A stretch of DNA of 64,000 bases from Gimesia aquarii (lineage in GTDB: Bacteria > Planctomycetota > Planctomycetia > Planctomycetales > Planctomycetaceae): the NCBI RefSeq assembly GCF_007748175.1, contig NZ_CP037422.1, forward strand, positions 62,001-126,000, in the 5' to 3' direction. Position 1 is the stretch's first letter. Each line of letters starts with the position of its first letter. Position numbers and translations under genes: made by a program. The notes beneath the pieces are model-generated. The model saw nothing but the letters and a program-made list of their open reading frames with translations. It searched no databases and was not told the origin of the DNA. Positions 8,589-19,000 of the stretch are shown here, piece by piece.

Positions 8589-9674
8589 CTAAGGCAGAAA
8601 TCCCTGTTTCTTTAAAAACGTTTCCACCTCTTTGGTACTTGGCTCCATGAATGCGGGCTGCAGCATGAAGCTGTGGCCGGCTCCTTGGAATATCTTTAGT
8701 TCGAATTTTTGGCCTTGTGCTTTTGCTTTTTCAACGAACGCTTTCTGGTGTTGAAAAAGATGATCTCGATCGCCAAACATGATCAGTGTGGGCGGGAGTG
8801 GTTCCTTTGCCAGAATTCGGGAAGCCGACATCTTGAGTGCATCTTCGACGGGATGCAGCAACTGCCAGTCTCGCTGATTAAATAGTTTGAGAATTTCCTG
8901 AAAATGCTTGATTTCAGATTCGTCAATCTTTTGCTCATTGCCCAGTTTTGCTGCGAATTCAATCAGTTTCGCGCGATGATCCAGGGGCGTCGCGTAGTCG
9001 TCCGTTGTATTTTTGATGAACTGTAAAAGATAAGGAGTAAACGAAGGGGCTTTGGCTTTGGTATTGTTCAACAGTGTTTCCATTTTGACATACCAGATGT
9101 CGATTCCGTCAAAGGCAGGGCAATACAGGACCAGCGCATTGGGACGATGCGAAACCGAGCGATCATCATTAGGGTCTTCAAATGCAGAATTGAGGTAAGA
9201 CTGCAGCGCGAGATCTCCACCACCGGAAGTTCCGGTCGCGACGATCCGTTGCGGATTCACACCAAGTTGCGAGGCATTTTTTCTCACGAAGCGGATGACA
9301 CTTTTGGTGTCTTCCACTTGAAGTCTTGGCTTCGGCAATTTCGCGATCTCGTTTAAACTTAAACCAGGCAGCTTCCCCGAGTTCACACCGGCGAGCTGCG
9401 GCTTGACGATCACCATTCCCCGCTTCCTGAAATACTCGCGCTGTTCTGGAATACGACAACGAAAAATCACCAACGCCGATCGTTTAGCCGTTGGTTTCCA
9501 ACCGTCCGGATAATAAACCGTAAGCGACCGCCGCGGCTCTTTTTTGTAGACCATGCTGATGGTTTTGACTTGCGCACTTTTTGTGTTCGCTTTCAAGTCT
9601 TCGTTACCAAAAACTTGAGATATTCCAAAGCCAGGAACGCAGAACAAAAAGAAACACAAGAACAAGCGAACCAT
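8589..9674 (-). CDS. Secreted alpha/beta hydrolase, BD-FAE/acetyl-esterase-like, with atypical oxyanion region
   Basis: A 361-residue exported hydrolase with a signal peptide (MVRLFLCFFLFCVPGFGIS, cleaved near VFGNE). The core is of the planctomycete esterase/lipase type: VEDTKSVIRFVRKNASQLGVNPQRIVATGTSGGGDLALQSYLN contains the nucleophile elbow GTSGGG, IMFGDRDHLFQHQKAF supplies the acid, and FQGAGHSFM the histidine. Relatives carry an HGGGW-type oxyanion motif after the first strand; here LVIFRCRIPEQREYFRKRGMVIVKPQL has no such glycine run, so a short deletion or divergence has removed the canonical hole. It may use a different oxyanion arrangement or be weakly active. It is followed by an unrelated orphan gene. 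Confidence 0.85.
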   Translation of the reverse strand: MVRLFLCFFLFCVPGFGISQVFGNEDLKANTKSAQVKTISMVYKKEPRRSLTVYYPDGWKPTAKRSALVIFRCRIPEQREYFRKRGMVIVKPQLAGVNSGKLPGLSLNEIAKLPKPRLQVEDTKSVIRFVRKNASQLGVNPQRIVATGTSGGGDLALQSYLNSAFEDPNDDRSVSHRPNALVLYCPAFDGIDIWYVKMETLLNNTKAKAPSFTPYLLQFIKNTTDDYATPLDHRAKLIEFAAKLGNEQKIDESEIKHFQEILKLFNQRDWQLLHPVEDALKMSASRILAKEPLPPTLIMFGDRDHLFQHQKAFVEKAKAQGQKFELKIFQGAGHSFMLQPAFMEPSTKEVETFLKKQGFLP

Positions 9675-9816
9675 CGAATGTTCCTCAAAATGGGGAGCGA
9701 TGCCAATTGGTATTTTGAAATCGTTCTGAGAAGTTCACATAAAATCAATTTCATTCTGTCGAACAGACGAAAGATCGGCAAGGAAAAATGTGAAATGAAA
9801 CCTCATTTCACTGCGA

Positions 9817-10371
9817 TCACTCCATATCTACTGGCACAGAATAAATGGCGAAAATACGAGACGGTCCGGGTTCGCAGTTATCAAAGACTCCCTGCGACAA
9901 GAGAGATTTTGCTTCTTCAAATGTGGGGATTAAACAATGCCGATTCACTCTGATTTCGGCTGCCATGTTATTGCAGGATAAATATGAGCATCCTGGAGCA
10001 GGGGATACAAAGAAGGACACAACATCGTAACCTTCCAGCGTCTTTTCTTCAGGAATTTGTACGTCGGTGACCATTAACGGCTCTGGTTCGAAGGGTTCCC
10101 AGGTGGAACGAATTTCATCGTACTGATACTCGTATACTTCATAGTAAAACAACTTCGTGCCTGCCAGATTGATATTGTGCTCTTTCGCCAGCACACTGAT
10201 AATTTTGGGAGAATCAAAGAACCAGAAGCCATTATGTTTCCAGAAATCAATAAAATGTGTGAAGTTTTCTGAAATGCAATCACTGACGGAATAAACATCT
10301 TCAACCAGATCGTTTTGGATCCAATCACATTTCCGCATCACACGTTTTGCCATATAACCTACGGAAATCAT
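9817..10371 (-). CDS. Conserved-looking protein of unknown function
   Basis: A 184-residue cytosolic protein with no recognised domain. ATG at 10371; a second ATG at 10353 (MAKRVMRKCDW) is an alternative. It is acidic and aromatic-rich, with two cysteines in the segment APGCSYLSCNNMA and an ordered C-terminal half (HCLIPTFEEAKSLLSQGVFDNCEPGPSRIFAIYSV). The composition and size resemble small immunity-type proteins, but I cannot assign a family. It lies divergently, 92 bp from the CsrA-like gene. Confidence 0.65.
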   Translation of the reverse strand: MISVGYMAKRVMRKCDWIQNDLVEDVYSVSDCISENFTHFIDFWKHNGFWFFDSPKIISVLAKEHNINLAGTKLFYYEVYEYQYDEIRSTWEPFEPEPLMVTDVQIPEEKTLEGYDVVSFFVSPAPGCSYLSCNNMAAEIRVNRHCLIPTFEEAKSLLSQGVFDNCEPGPSRIFAIYSVPVDME

Positions 10372-10463
10372 TTGATATTCTCAATTCGGCAAGAAACGAC
10401 TCGTTAAACATTATTTGCAGTACAGTTCGTTTTTGACACTCGCTATTCTCTAGGGTTCGACCT

Positions 10464-10736
10464 ATGTTCGTCATTTCCAGAAAAACGAATGAATCGGTTT
10501 TCATTAATGAACTCGAAGTTACGGTCGGCTGGATTCGATTTAATAAAGTACAACTCATCATTGGCTTTGATGATGAAATCGCACCACTGGAAGACATTTT
10601 GTATGAGAGTACGAAAATGGAAATTGGCGATGAGATCTCAATCATCGCAGTTCACATCACCAAAGACAAAGTTCGTCTTGGGATTGACGCACCAAGGGGA
10701 ACGCGCATTGATCGCAGTAAAGGCCCTGAGTCATAG
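10464..10736 (+). CDS. csrA: CsrA-family RNA-binding regulator with internal core duplication
   Basis: A 90-residue protein; canonical CsrA is about 60-70. The N-terminus MFVISRKTNESVFIN matches CsrA strand 1. Residues 16-43 (ELEVTVGWIRFNKVQLII...) align to the CsrA core, and residues 53-84 (MEIGDEISIIAVHITKDKVR, then LGIDAPRGTRIDR) align to it again with the better consensus, including GIDAP and the terminal Arg. Residues 16-33 align without gaps to 57-74 (KVQLII against KVRLGI). It therefore looks like one CsrA followed by a second copy lacking strand 1. CsrA dimers bind GGA loops in mRNA leaders; whether this form folds as a monomer mimicking a dimer is an open inference. ATG at 10464; it stands alone. 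Confidence 0.9.
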   Translation: MFVISRKTNESVFINELEVTVGWIRFNKVQLIIGFDDEIAPLEDILYESTKMEIGDEISIIAVHITKDKVRLGIDAPRGTRIDRSKGPES

Positions 10737-11063
10737 ATACTCCTATTTACGACTCCTGACACCTGATAATTCCCCCCAGTATCTTAATGCCCTAAACCGC
10801 CCCGCTGTTTCCAGGCCGAGCTGAAACAAGGGTAATGAGGCCCAATTCAATCGTTCGAGTACAAAACGAGGATTTCTCGATTTCAGATAGCCAACAGAAA
10901 ATGCTATACAATCGCCCCCTTTTTGAAAATTTTTGTTGATATCTATCACACAAGCACTTTAAGATAGGCGGACTGGGCAAAGCCTTCTACCGATTGAAAC
11001 AGGATGTTTGCGTCTCGATCTGCCCGAAATCAAAACCATCCCACATCAATTGAGGTGAGCCAA
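10737..11063. other. Intergenic region upstream of the glycosyltransferase
   Basis: About 330 bases without a supported gene. Short overlapping open frames on the minus strand have no ribosome site or family resemblance. The region should contain the glycosyltransferase promoter, but I cannot pick out -35/-10 boxes with confidence. Confidence 0.3.
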
Positions 11064-12314
11064 ATGTTTGTCCTGGCAACATTAAGCAGCATCTGTCTGC
11101 TGAGCTTTGCGCTGCTGTATGTGTATTGGGGGCAGCGATGCATCCGCTTATACCAAAACCAGACTTCCAATTCTGACTATACGCCTGTTGCGACCGTTAT
11201 TTTATCAGTCCGAGGAAATGACCCGTTTCTCACAGATTGTTTAAAGGGATTGCTGAACCAGGATTATCCAAACTACACTGTCAAGATTATCGTCGATCAC
11301 CTCAGTGATCCGGCTTGGAAGCTTGTCGATCAATATTTACAAAACCAGAGGCACTCGCACTGCGAGGTCAGTGTTCGTGAGAACCATTCCGGAGGCTGCG
11401 GCTTAAAAAATGCCTCGCTCGTCCAGGCATTGAGCGAATTAGATGACGATGTGGAAGTGGTCGCCTGGTTGGATTCCGATGTGGTGCCGCATCAAAGCTG
11501 GCTGAGAGATTTAGTGGCACCACTTCAAGATCCACAAGTTGGCGTGACATCCGGAATCCGCTGGTATGCACCCCGTGATACGAATGTAGGAACTCTCGTC
11601 CGGCACGCCTGGAATGCGGCAGCAGTGATTCAGGTGCTGTCACTGGAAATCGCCTGGGGAGGTTCGATTGCACTCAGCCGTGCCGTTTTTCAAAATCCAC
11701 ACCTGCAAAATTCCTTCTCAAAAATGATGTGGGAGGACTCTGGGCTGAAATCCATTGCTTCCGAATTAAATAAAGAATTAGCCTTCGCACCAGCTGCCAC
11801 AATGGTTAATGCAGAATCGACCTCCTTTTCCTCCTGTTTTCAGTTTATCACCCGGCAATTATTAAATGCCCGCTTCTACCACGCCAAGTGGTCGTTCATT
11901 GCAACCGTTGGTTTAACAAATGCCATTGCACAGACGATGCTCATATTGCTAGCAGTGTTTTTTCTAACTCAGGGAAATTTACTCTGGGCAGGAATTTCGG
12001 CTGGTGTCTTAGTTTTCAGCGGCGTTTGTGTGACTGCGATCATATATCGTATGAGTTCATTGATTCATCAACTCGTGCGCGACCGGGGAGAAGAATTTCA
12101 ACGCCGTCCTCTCCGCACGGCGGCCGTACTGTGGTTAACGATTTATGTGTATTGCGCTGCATTGATTACTGCCATCAGAACCAAAACAATCGACTGGCGC
12201 GGCGTGAGCTACCATGTGCCTTCCCCATTCGAAGTTCAGATTACACATTACGAACCGTATCGGAAACCCATTGCGATGTCGGAACAACTCGAACTCGAAA
12301 ATATTTCTCTTTGA
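11064..12314 (+). CDS. Membrane glycosyltransferase family 2
   Basis: A GT2 enzyme of about 416 residues. The start ATG at 11064 follows GAGGTG by 6 bases; an in-frame ATG at 11004 lacks a properly spaced site. An N-terminal helix (MFVLATLSSICLLSFALLYVY) anchors the catalytic domain. GT-A motifs seen: VATVILSVRGNDPFLTDCLKG, GLLNQDYPNY, the metal-binding VVAWLDSDVVP (DxD) and the catalytic-base region MMWEDSGL. Three further helices close the protein (about 290-315, 318-340 and 370-390). There is no QxxRW motif, so it is not a processive cellulose/chitin synthase type. It likely adds a sugar to a lipid-linked or surface glycan. It stands alone, convergent with the thioredoxin-like gene. Confidence 0.88.
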   Translation: MFVLATLSSICLLSFALLYVYWGQRCIRLYQNQTSNSDYTPVATVILSVRGNDPFLTDCLKGLLNQDYPNYTVKIIVDHLSDPAWKLVDQYLQNQRHSHCEVSVRENHSGGCGLKNASLVQALSELDDDVEVVAWLDSDVVPHQSWLRDLVAPLQDPQVGVTSGIRWYAPRDTNVGTLVRHAWNAAAVIQVLSLEIAWGGSIALSRAVFQNPHLQNSFSKMMWEDSGLKSIASELNKELAFAPAATMVNAESTSFSSCFQFITRQLLNARFYHAKWSFIATVGLTNAIAQTMLILLAVFFLTQGNLLWAGISAGVLVFSGVCVTAIIYRMSSLIHQLVRDRGEEFQRRPLRTAAVLWLTIYVYCAALITAIRTKTIDWRGVSYHVPSPFEVQITHYEPYRKPIAMSEQLELENISL

Positions 12315-12376
12315 GAGAGAAGACTCCCAAGAGTTCACAATTTATTTCGTGCTTCATTTTGAAATAAACATGTTAT

Positions 12377-13492
12377 TTATTCTCTTGGTTCATCAATTAA
12401 TTTATCTACCCACGCTGTGAGGTCCTGTCCAAGGTTGCCCACTCCCCTGTGACGAATCTGATGTTTTTGATCAAGGATGTAGAAGGTGGGCCACGAAGTT
12501 ACATTCCAGGCCTCAGAGATTGGGCCATTTGAACCATCAACAATAAGCTTCCACGTGAGCCCGTCATTTTTCGTCTTTTCTGCGACCTTTTTAAGATTTT
12601 TCTGCTCGTCACTATTAATTTCAATAAGATTAAAATTCTCTCGTGGATATTTCTTGAGTAGTTCTTTTTCTATCGGATGCATTGCTCGGCACGGAGCACA
12701 CCAATGACCAGAGAATGACAGTACGATAACTTTTCCACGTTCATCAGAGAGTTTGAATGAAGCACCATCTATATCTTTCCCTATCAATTCAGGAGCCAAC
12801 TTTCCGATGGCCACAGGCCCTCTGATTCCTTTGAGTAATTTCTTGGCATTTTCGCCGGTTTTGCCGCGATATGTTGCTATGTCAGGATAATTATCGATCA
12901 CCTGCAGTAGCAGCGTTTCTGCCTGCTTGCAGCCGTCTAGTGAACCGGTATGCTCTGCTAATTTCTTAGTACGTGCAGCAAGTGCATAAAGTGCGGCGCC
13001 GCGTACTTGATCTGAGATGTTGTTTTTTATGATTTCAGAAAGCGCTGGATTGAGGCGGTCTGATTTGACTTTGGTCAGCTCCGACATGAGCATTTGTAGT
13101 TGAAACCGATTGTCGACTTTATTTCCATAACGATGCAGTAAATCCATCATAGCATCAAGATCGGGTCCTGGTTCACCATGCACACTAACCCAAATGAAGC
13201 AACCAAGCCAGAGGTCATCGGTAGTGTGCTTCTTTGCGAGTTCCAGGAATTTGTGAGTGTATGTCTTTCGCAAAGCCAGCTTACGTTTCTTTAATTCTTC
13301 AATATTATTGGGGGTAGAATCATTTTCCAGAGCATCACGATCTGCTTCCCACTCATTGTAAAGCAGGCCATATGCCGTTGGCGTGCGTTTTGGCTTATCA
13401 TCCGCTTGGACCACCGCTGTGAACATCAAGAAAAGAAGCAGGAATAATATTACTCTGAGATTCAGAGCGATTATGTATTGGACGCATAACAT
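12377..13492 (-). CDS. Secreted TlpA/ResA-like thioredoxin-fold protein
   Basis: A 371-residue exported protein. A signal peptide (LRVILFLLLFLMFTAVVQA) is followed by a helical region (about residues 30-235) of planctomycete type with HEAT/TPR-like character, then a thioredoxin-like domain. That domain starts at IGKLAPELIGKDIDGASFKL, has the active site GHWCAPCRAMHPIE (CxxC) and the cis-proline region VTSWPTFYILD. Such proteins reduce disulfides outside the cytoplasm, for example in cytochrome c maturation, but no such genes are nearby. Start is ATG at 13492. Confidence 0.9.
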   Translation of the reverse strand: MLCVQYIIALNLRVILFLLLFLMFTAVVQADDKPKRTPTAYGLLYNEWEADRDALENDSTPNNIEELKKRKLALRKTYTHKFLELAKKHTTDDLWLGCFIWVSVHGEPGPDLDAMMDLLHRYGNKVDNRFQLQMLMSELTKVKSDRLNPALSEIIKNNISDQVRGAALYALAARTKKLAEHTGSLDGCKQAETLLLQVIDNYPDIATYRGKTGENAKKLLKGIRGPVAIGKLAPELIGKDIDGASFKLSDERGKVIVLSFSGHWCAPCRAMHPIEKELLKKYPRENFNLIEINSDEQKNLKKVAEKTKNDGLTWKLIVDGSNGPISEAWNVTSWPTFYILDQKHQIRHRGVGNLGQDLTAWVDKLIDEPRE

Positions 13493-13673
13493 TATGAGTA
13501 ACCCTGTTTGCTTGAGAATGCTGAAAATTCATTCGAAGCGACGGATCGCTTGAACGATTGTAGGGATATTTTCATTGAGAATCCAATTTTTTTATAGATG
13601 AGTCGCTCCTGTAAAAACCCATGCGCGATACATGAATTGTCTGCCATCCTCGTAGGAACGGATCTATCTCAGT

Positions 13674-14987
13674 CTACCCATTAATCAATGGTAGTAACAG
13701 TTTTACGGCTGTTCTGAGCGCCAGAAAAACAGACGAGATCAGACCCACGAAGCCCAGGATTTTCATCCAGGCGGGAATCGCGTTTTTGCCTTTCATATCG
13801 GCGCGGGTCGCCAGCCACAGCATTGCAACTGCCAGCATTGGAATACCTAATACAGTCAGTGATTGCGCGAAGATAATCAGGCCCACCGGTTTTTGCCCCA
13901 TTGTTTTTGTGTAAATAGCGACAGCCATTCCCACCAGCAAAGCAAACACGGTGAACAGCTTAGGCCACTTTTGATCGATGTAGCCACCCAATCCGAAACC
14001 ATCGGCCAGAATCGAGCCACCAATCATCGCGTTCACCAGAAAGGAACTGAAGGCACCCGCGAAAATCCCCAGCGAGAAAATGACCATCGCCGATTTACCA
14101 AACGCGGGCTCCAGACTCTTTGCCACATCAGACACGGAGTTCAAAGCAGTCACATCCGGATTCTGATACAGAACTGTAGCAGCTGTGATCAGCACCATCA
14201 TCGTAATCAAACCCAGCGCACTGATCCCGAGCGTGGAATCGATTAAGCCCTGTTTCAGATTATCTCTGGTCCAGCCTTTTTGCCGTACCAGGTACGATTG
14301 ATAAAATGCACCCGCTACGGAAAAAGTCGTTGCATACAAGGCGACCAGGGGCGTCATCTGGTCCGTGACTTTGTCTGCTCCTGCATCCCACTTTGGCAGA
14401 ATCGTATCGAATGTTCCTTCAGGAATTGATGGTATGAAACCCGACAGCGCCGCCAACCAGTCCGGCTTGACCTGAAACAGATTGATGGCAAACGCAACCA
14501 TCATGATGCCGACTAACAACTTCATCAGCTTTTCAATCAGACCGTATAGATGTTTGAAGCCATACAGCGCCATGATGATGAAGGCATTCATGCCGATGAT
14601 AATTCCTAATGAGAGATTACTGCCATCGTCAATGAAGGGCTCCACCGCGGCCAGTACACCCAGGTTATTACTGAATTGGAAACAGGCGGCGATCAAAAAT
14701 AGAATAATGCCTGTCGCGATCGCAATCGGGCGACCGGCTCGCTTTGCCAGTTCATCACAAATGGTCCCTTCCAATTGAATACCCAACCGGGCCGACAGCG
14801 CCGTCATCGCAATCATCATGATCACTGCGATCACCAACACCCAGATCATTTGATAAGCATAGGTATGGCCAATCTTCGAGGCAGAGAGAATACTTCCCGG
14901 TCCCAGTACCACCGAAGCAGTAATAATCGCCGGACCGAGACTTCTGAGAATGCGCTTGAAGGGATTAATGGGCTGTTGATCATTCAT
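13674..14987 (-). CDS. Nramp-family divalent metal transporter, divergent type
   Basis: A 437-residue membrane protein with about eleven helices and an overall Nramp (SLC11) pattern. The TM1 metal-binding motif (DPGN in classical Nramp) reads GPGSILSASKIGH here, and the TM6 region reads ATTFSVAGAFYQSYLVRQKGW instead of the usual A/M-V-x-P-H-N. The classical Asp, Asn and Met metal ligands are thus replaced, so the ion may be other than Mn2+ or Fe2+; this is inference. The gene is single. A second, more distant Nramp-like gene lies at 61290-63041. Confidence 0.85.
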   Translation of the reverse strand: MNDQQPINPFKRILRSLGPAIITASVVLGPGSILSASKIGHTYAYQMIWVLVIAVIMMIAMTALSARLGIQLEGTICDELAKRAGRPIAIATGIILFLIAACFQFSNNLGVLAAVEPFIDDGSNLSLGIIIGMNAFIIMALYGFKHLYGLIEKLMKLLVGIMMVAFAINLFQVKPDWLAALSGFIPSIPEGTFDTILPKWDAGADKVTDQMTPLVALYATTFSVAGAFYQSYLVRQKGWTRDNLKQGLIDSTLGISALGLITMMVLITAATVLYQNPDVTALNSVSDVAKSLEPAFGKSAMVIFSLGIFAGAFSSFLVNAMIGGSILADGFGLGGYIDQKWPKLFTVFALLVGMAVAIYTKTMGQKPVGLIIFAQSLTVLGIPMLAVAMLWLATRADMKGKNAIPAWMKILGFVGLISSVFLALRTAVKLLLPLING

Positions 14988-15182
14988 AAATGGCCTGCGT
15001 ATTTTCTAAACATAAGTTAGTAATACGCGCCATCTTAACAAACATGGACTCAAAAGAGAGGTTCCGTAACGAAAATTTACTCAAATCAGTCGTAAATCAG
15101 GTGGTAGACACGGAAGGGGGAGCAACACTAAGATGAGTCAATTCAGGCCATACTATATTCAAATCGAACAGGCAAAACGTAA

Positions 15183-15716
15183 ATGCAAAATGTCACTATT
15201 ATCGCGACCAGTTTAAATCCCAAATCGAAATCTCAAATTCTTGCGCGTCAAATGGAGTCACATCTTATTGCCGACGGGGTCGAGTGCCAGTTATTTGATC
15301 TCCGTGATTTGAATATCGAAATGTGCGGTACGAATGAGAGTTGGGGAAATGAGGACATTGCCAGGATCGCTGAGTCGGTGAAGCAGGCTTCCCACGTTGT
15401 ATTTGCCGTACCGATCTATTGTTATGACGTGAACTCCGCAGCCAAAAATATCATAGAATTGACGGGCCGTTCGTTCACAAACAAGGTCATCAGCTTCCTC
15501 TGTTCTGCAGGCGGCGGCGGTAGCTATATGTCAGTGATGTCATTCGCTAATCACTTGATGCTCGATTTTCGTTCGGTGATTGTCCCTCGTTTTCTGTATA
15601 CACAGGACTCAGACTGGTCAGAAGAGGGAACGCTCGATGAATCAATCCAGGAGCGGTTTGAATTATTGATCAACGACATGTGGATGATTCAAGTCGACGC
15701 GTCACTCGCGGAATGA
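15183..15716 (+). CDS. NAD(P)H-dependent FMN reductase-like flavoprotein
   Basis: A 177-residue flavodoxin-fold protein of the NADPH-dependent FMN reductase family (SsuE/MsuE/ChrR relatives). Visible parts: the N-terminal phosphate-binding loop TSLNPKSKSQILARQM, the conserved AVPIYCYDVNSAAKNIIELTG (flavin contact, usual P.Y.....LK..iD) and LCSAGGGGSYMSV (usual GGgGG). It probably reduces flavin or a quinone using NAD(P)H in the cytoplasm. It stands alone; the start is ATG at 15183. Confidence 0.88.
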   Translation: MQNVTIIATSLNPKSKSQILARQMESHLIADGVECQLFDLRDLNIEMCGTNESWGNEDIARIAESVKQASHVVFAVPIYCYDVNSAAKNIIELTGRSFTNKVISFLCSAGGGGSYMSVMSFANHLMLDFRSVIVPRFLYTQDSDWSEEGTLDESIQERFELLINDMWMIQVDASLAE

Positions 15717-16018
15717 TCTATTTGAAATCATCAGAAGTGGTATAATCCAAAAATTTACGAAACATGATAAGCTGACAGCCATCCATTGACATTCGCTTAT
15801 ATAGAATTGAATACCGAAATGGATTATTGACAGGGTGATAAACCTCTATTTCAGGGAACGAACGTCCAATCTTGCTGGAAATCACGTTGTCGCTGGATGA
15901 AAATCTCCATATAGTTATTTGTGGGCTCACCGATGACAAACAGGGATGAGAATTTGTTTCCTGCACAATGGAATTGAAACCGGAGAATTAAAACCGGAAA
16001 TTTAAAACAGGATTTGCT
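15717..16018. other. Intergenic region between FMN reductase and AsmA-like genes
   Basis: About 300 bases. A minus-strand frame of 82 codons (15718-15966) begins with GTG, has no ribosome binding site and resembles nothing I know, so I do not call it a gene. No clear terminator or promoter is visible. Confidence 0.3.
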
Positions 16019-19000
16019 ATGGCCCAGTCAGACACAACTAAGCAGCAAGCTTCCCCCAAAAATGAAAAGGCGCAGCGAGGCTCGTCAGGCCGTATTCTAT
16101 TTGTCCTGTTTCTCGGTCTGTGTGTGTTGATCTGGTTTGCCCCTCTGATTGTTTCGCGCACCTCACTCAAAAATTCGATTCTGCCGCGAATTCTCAAACA
16201 CTATCCTGGGGAGATCAGTACGGGAGAAGTCTCTCTAGGCTGGACGCAACCTGCTATCTTTCAAAATGTGGCCTTACAGGATTTTGAAGGTCGGGACATT
16301 GCGCGCATTCGTCAAATCAAAACACAGAAAACACTTTGGGATCTTGCCCTGGACCGTAAGCATGTTGGCGAGATTGACATTGAGGGCGTAACCAGTCTGA
16401 CTTATGTCGACGATCAGGGGATTGCCAATCGTGACTTGCTCACCGCGATTCTGAATAAAGGAACGAAAGAGCATCCCGAAGGTGAACCGGGACAGGAAGG
16501 CTCTACATCGTCGGGTAGTCAACAATCAATGAAGCTGCGGCTGACCGATCTGGATCTGATTGTCGTCAAACCAGATTCAGAGGAAGTCCCTTATCTCACA
16601 GGGATGCAAGTCACGGTCACCAAACCTGAGCTCCGCACAGAACCGGTTTTGGTAGAAGGAAACTGGGAACAACCGTCTGCCGAAAATGAAGATCTGAAAA
16701 ATCCTGCAGAGATTGCTTTCATAGTCAGCTTCGTTAACGCGGGTGAGGCTGACCAGTCACGGTCGGGATCATTGAAGTTCAAAACGCGATTCTTTGACCT
16801 GAATCATTTAACGCCACTCGTAAGTGCTCTCTCACCAGGAGCAAAGATTAATGGCATCTCAAACTCCAATCTGCAGGTGAAATGGTCGGGAACAAAAGAA
16901 GAACCCCGGTTCGCTGTGAAAGGGGATTGGGAAGCGGCTCCTTTGCAATTCAGTGCCCCCGAGTGGATCGGTGATGATGAAATCGATACCGAATACGCCA
17001 AAGGAAATATCGACGCGTTAGCGGCAAACGGCGTATTGCATTTTAAAGACGCCCACGCGCATTCTCAGTTAGGGAATCTGACATTAAAAGGCAGTCTGAA
17101 CTGGGCCGACCTGCAAAACGAAAGCAAGCGAGAGAAACTGGCGGGGTTCCTCAATTCGCGCATGAAGTTCTCTGGCAATCTGGATCTGGCAGAAGCAGCG
17201 CGGCAGTTACCACAAACGATCCATTTAAAACCGGGAATGGAGATTACATCGGGAACCATCGACTTTGAAATCTCCAATCACGATCCAGATCAAGCTGAAA
17301 AGACAGCGGAAACCATCTGGATGGTCGGACTGAAGACATCCGATTTAACGGGCCGAAATCAGGGACGTGAAATTCGCTGGGAACAGCCGATGTCATTGTT
17401 GATGCAGATTGCGAAGGAACCGGAGTCCTATGAAATTCAATCCTTGCGATGTCAGTCAGACTTTTTGAAATTATCCGGAACGGGGAATGGCAATCATCTG
17501 GCAATCAATCTGGAAGCGAATCTGGATCAGCTCTCCCGTCATCTGGATCAGTTTTTCGATCTGCAGGCCGTTTCCTTACAAGGAAAAATGAATGGCGAAA
17601 TCGGGTTTGAGATTAAGGACCAGGCATGGGAAACGCGATCTTATTTAAACTTCGACAATCTGCAGATGGCATTACCAGACCGGCGTGATTGGCGGGAACC
17701 CAATCTCAAACTGACCGTAGAGGGAGCGGGTAAGAACGACCCCGAACAAATTCACGTCGATCGTTTCATCGTCACCTTGATTGCTGCTGAAGATGCCTTC
17801 CAGGCGAAACTGGAACAGCCTACGACAATCAACAGAAACCGGGAAGCTTCCATTGAAGAACAATTGCTGCCGTTCAAAATTCAATTGAAGGGCAAACTTG
17901 CTTCCTGGGCAGATCGTGTACGTCCTTTATCAAAACAAGATCTGCAACTCGGCGGTGAAGTTCAATTTGCCTCTTCAGTTTCGATCAGCGACCAATATAT
18001 TGTTCACGAAGATACGAACATCAATCTCACAGACGCCCGTATTTATACTCCCACCCTCTGGATTGATGAACCACGGGCCGCAATTACAACCTCGGGTAGC
18101 TGGAATCGATTACAACGAACACTCAAGGCATCTCTGTTTTCTTATCGTAGTACGACGATTAATGTGAATGGAAAAGAACTGGAAGTCCAATTACCGAATG
18201 CAGAAATCAAAACACCTTCGTTCATGGGCTCCCTTGCGTTTAATGGTAATTTACATCAAATTTCCCAATGGTTTCAAAATCCTGCTGAGCCTGCGGCTCA
18301 GAAATATTATGGTGCTCTCACTGGTCAGGCAAATGTGGTCGTCACAGAAGAGGCACGCCTGGCAAACTGGCGCACCACTATCGCCGACTTTGCTATTGAA
18401 GCGCCGGTAAAAGAAAATTCAAATCCACAGAAAAAAGTGGTTTTCAGCCAGCGCAATCCGGGTTGGGCCATCAGTTGGCAGGAACCAGAAGTGCGCATTG
18501 AAGGCGACACGCTGCAGGATCTGAAATCAGACACACTCACGTTGAATCAGATGTCGGTGCAATCAGAAATGTTAGATCTGGCAGCAAAAGGTGAAATTCG
18601 AGAATTCTCGACTCGAAAACAAGTTCGTCTTACAGGTGAAGTTACTTATGACTGGCAAAATTTAACGCCGCTCCTACGCAGCAAATTAGGACCCGATGTC
18701 GATATCGTCGGCCGTGAAACTCGACCGTTTACTTTAAACGGGCCTTTGGGAAGTTCTGAATCTGATCAGCTGCAAAATGTTTCTTTCAATGTACGACCGC
18801 GGCCTTTACTGCCTGACACACGACCGTTATTTACTCCAACAGACCAGTACAACGATCTGAGAGGGGAAGCCGGTATCGGCTGGGACAAAGCGAATATTCG
18901 TGGTCTCACCAGTGGAAAAACCAATATCGAAGCCCGTATTGAAAATGGCCAAATCCGATTTTCACCTCTTAACATGCAAGTGAGTGGTGGACAATTCACG

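Noticed and set aside
15718-15966. 82-codon minus-strand ORF with GTG start
   Set aside because: No ribosome site upstream of the GTG and no recognisable protein character.
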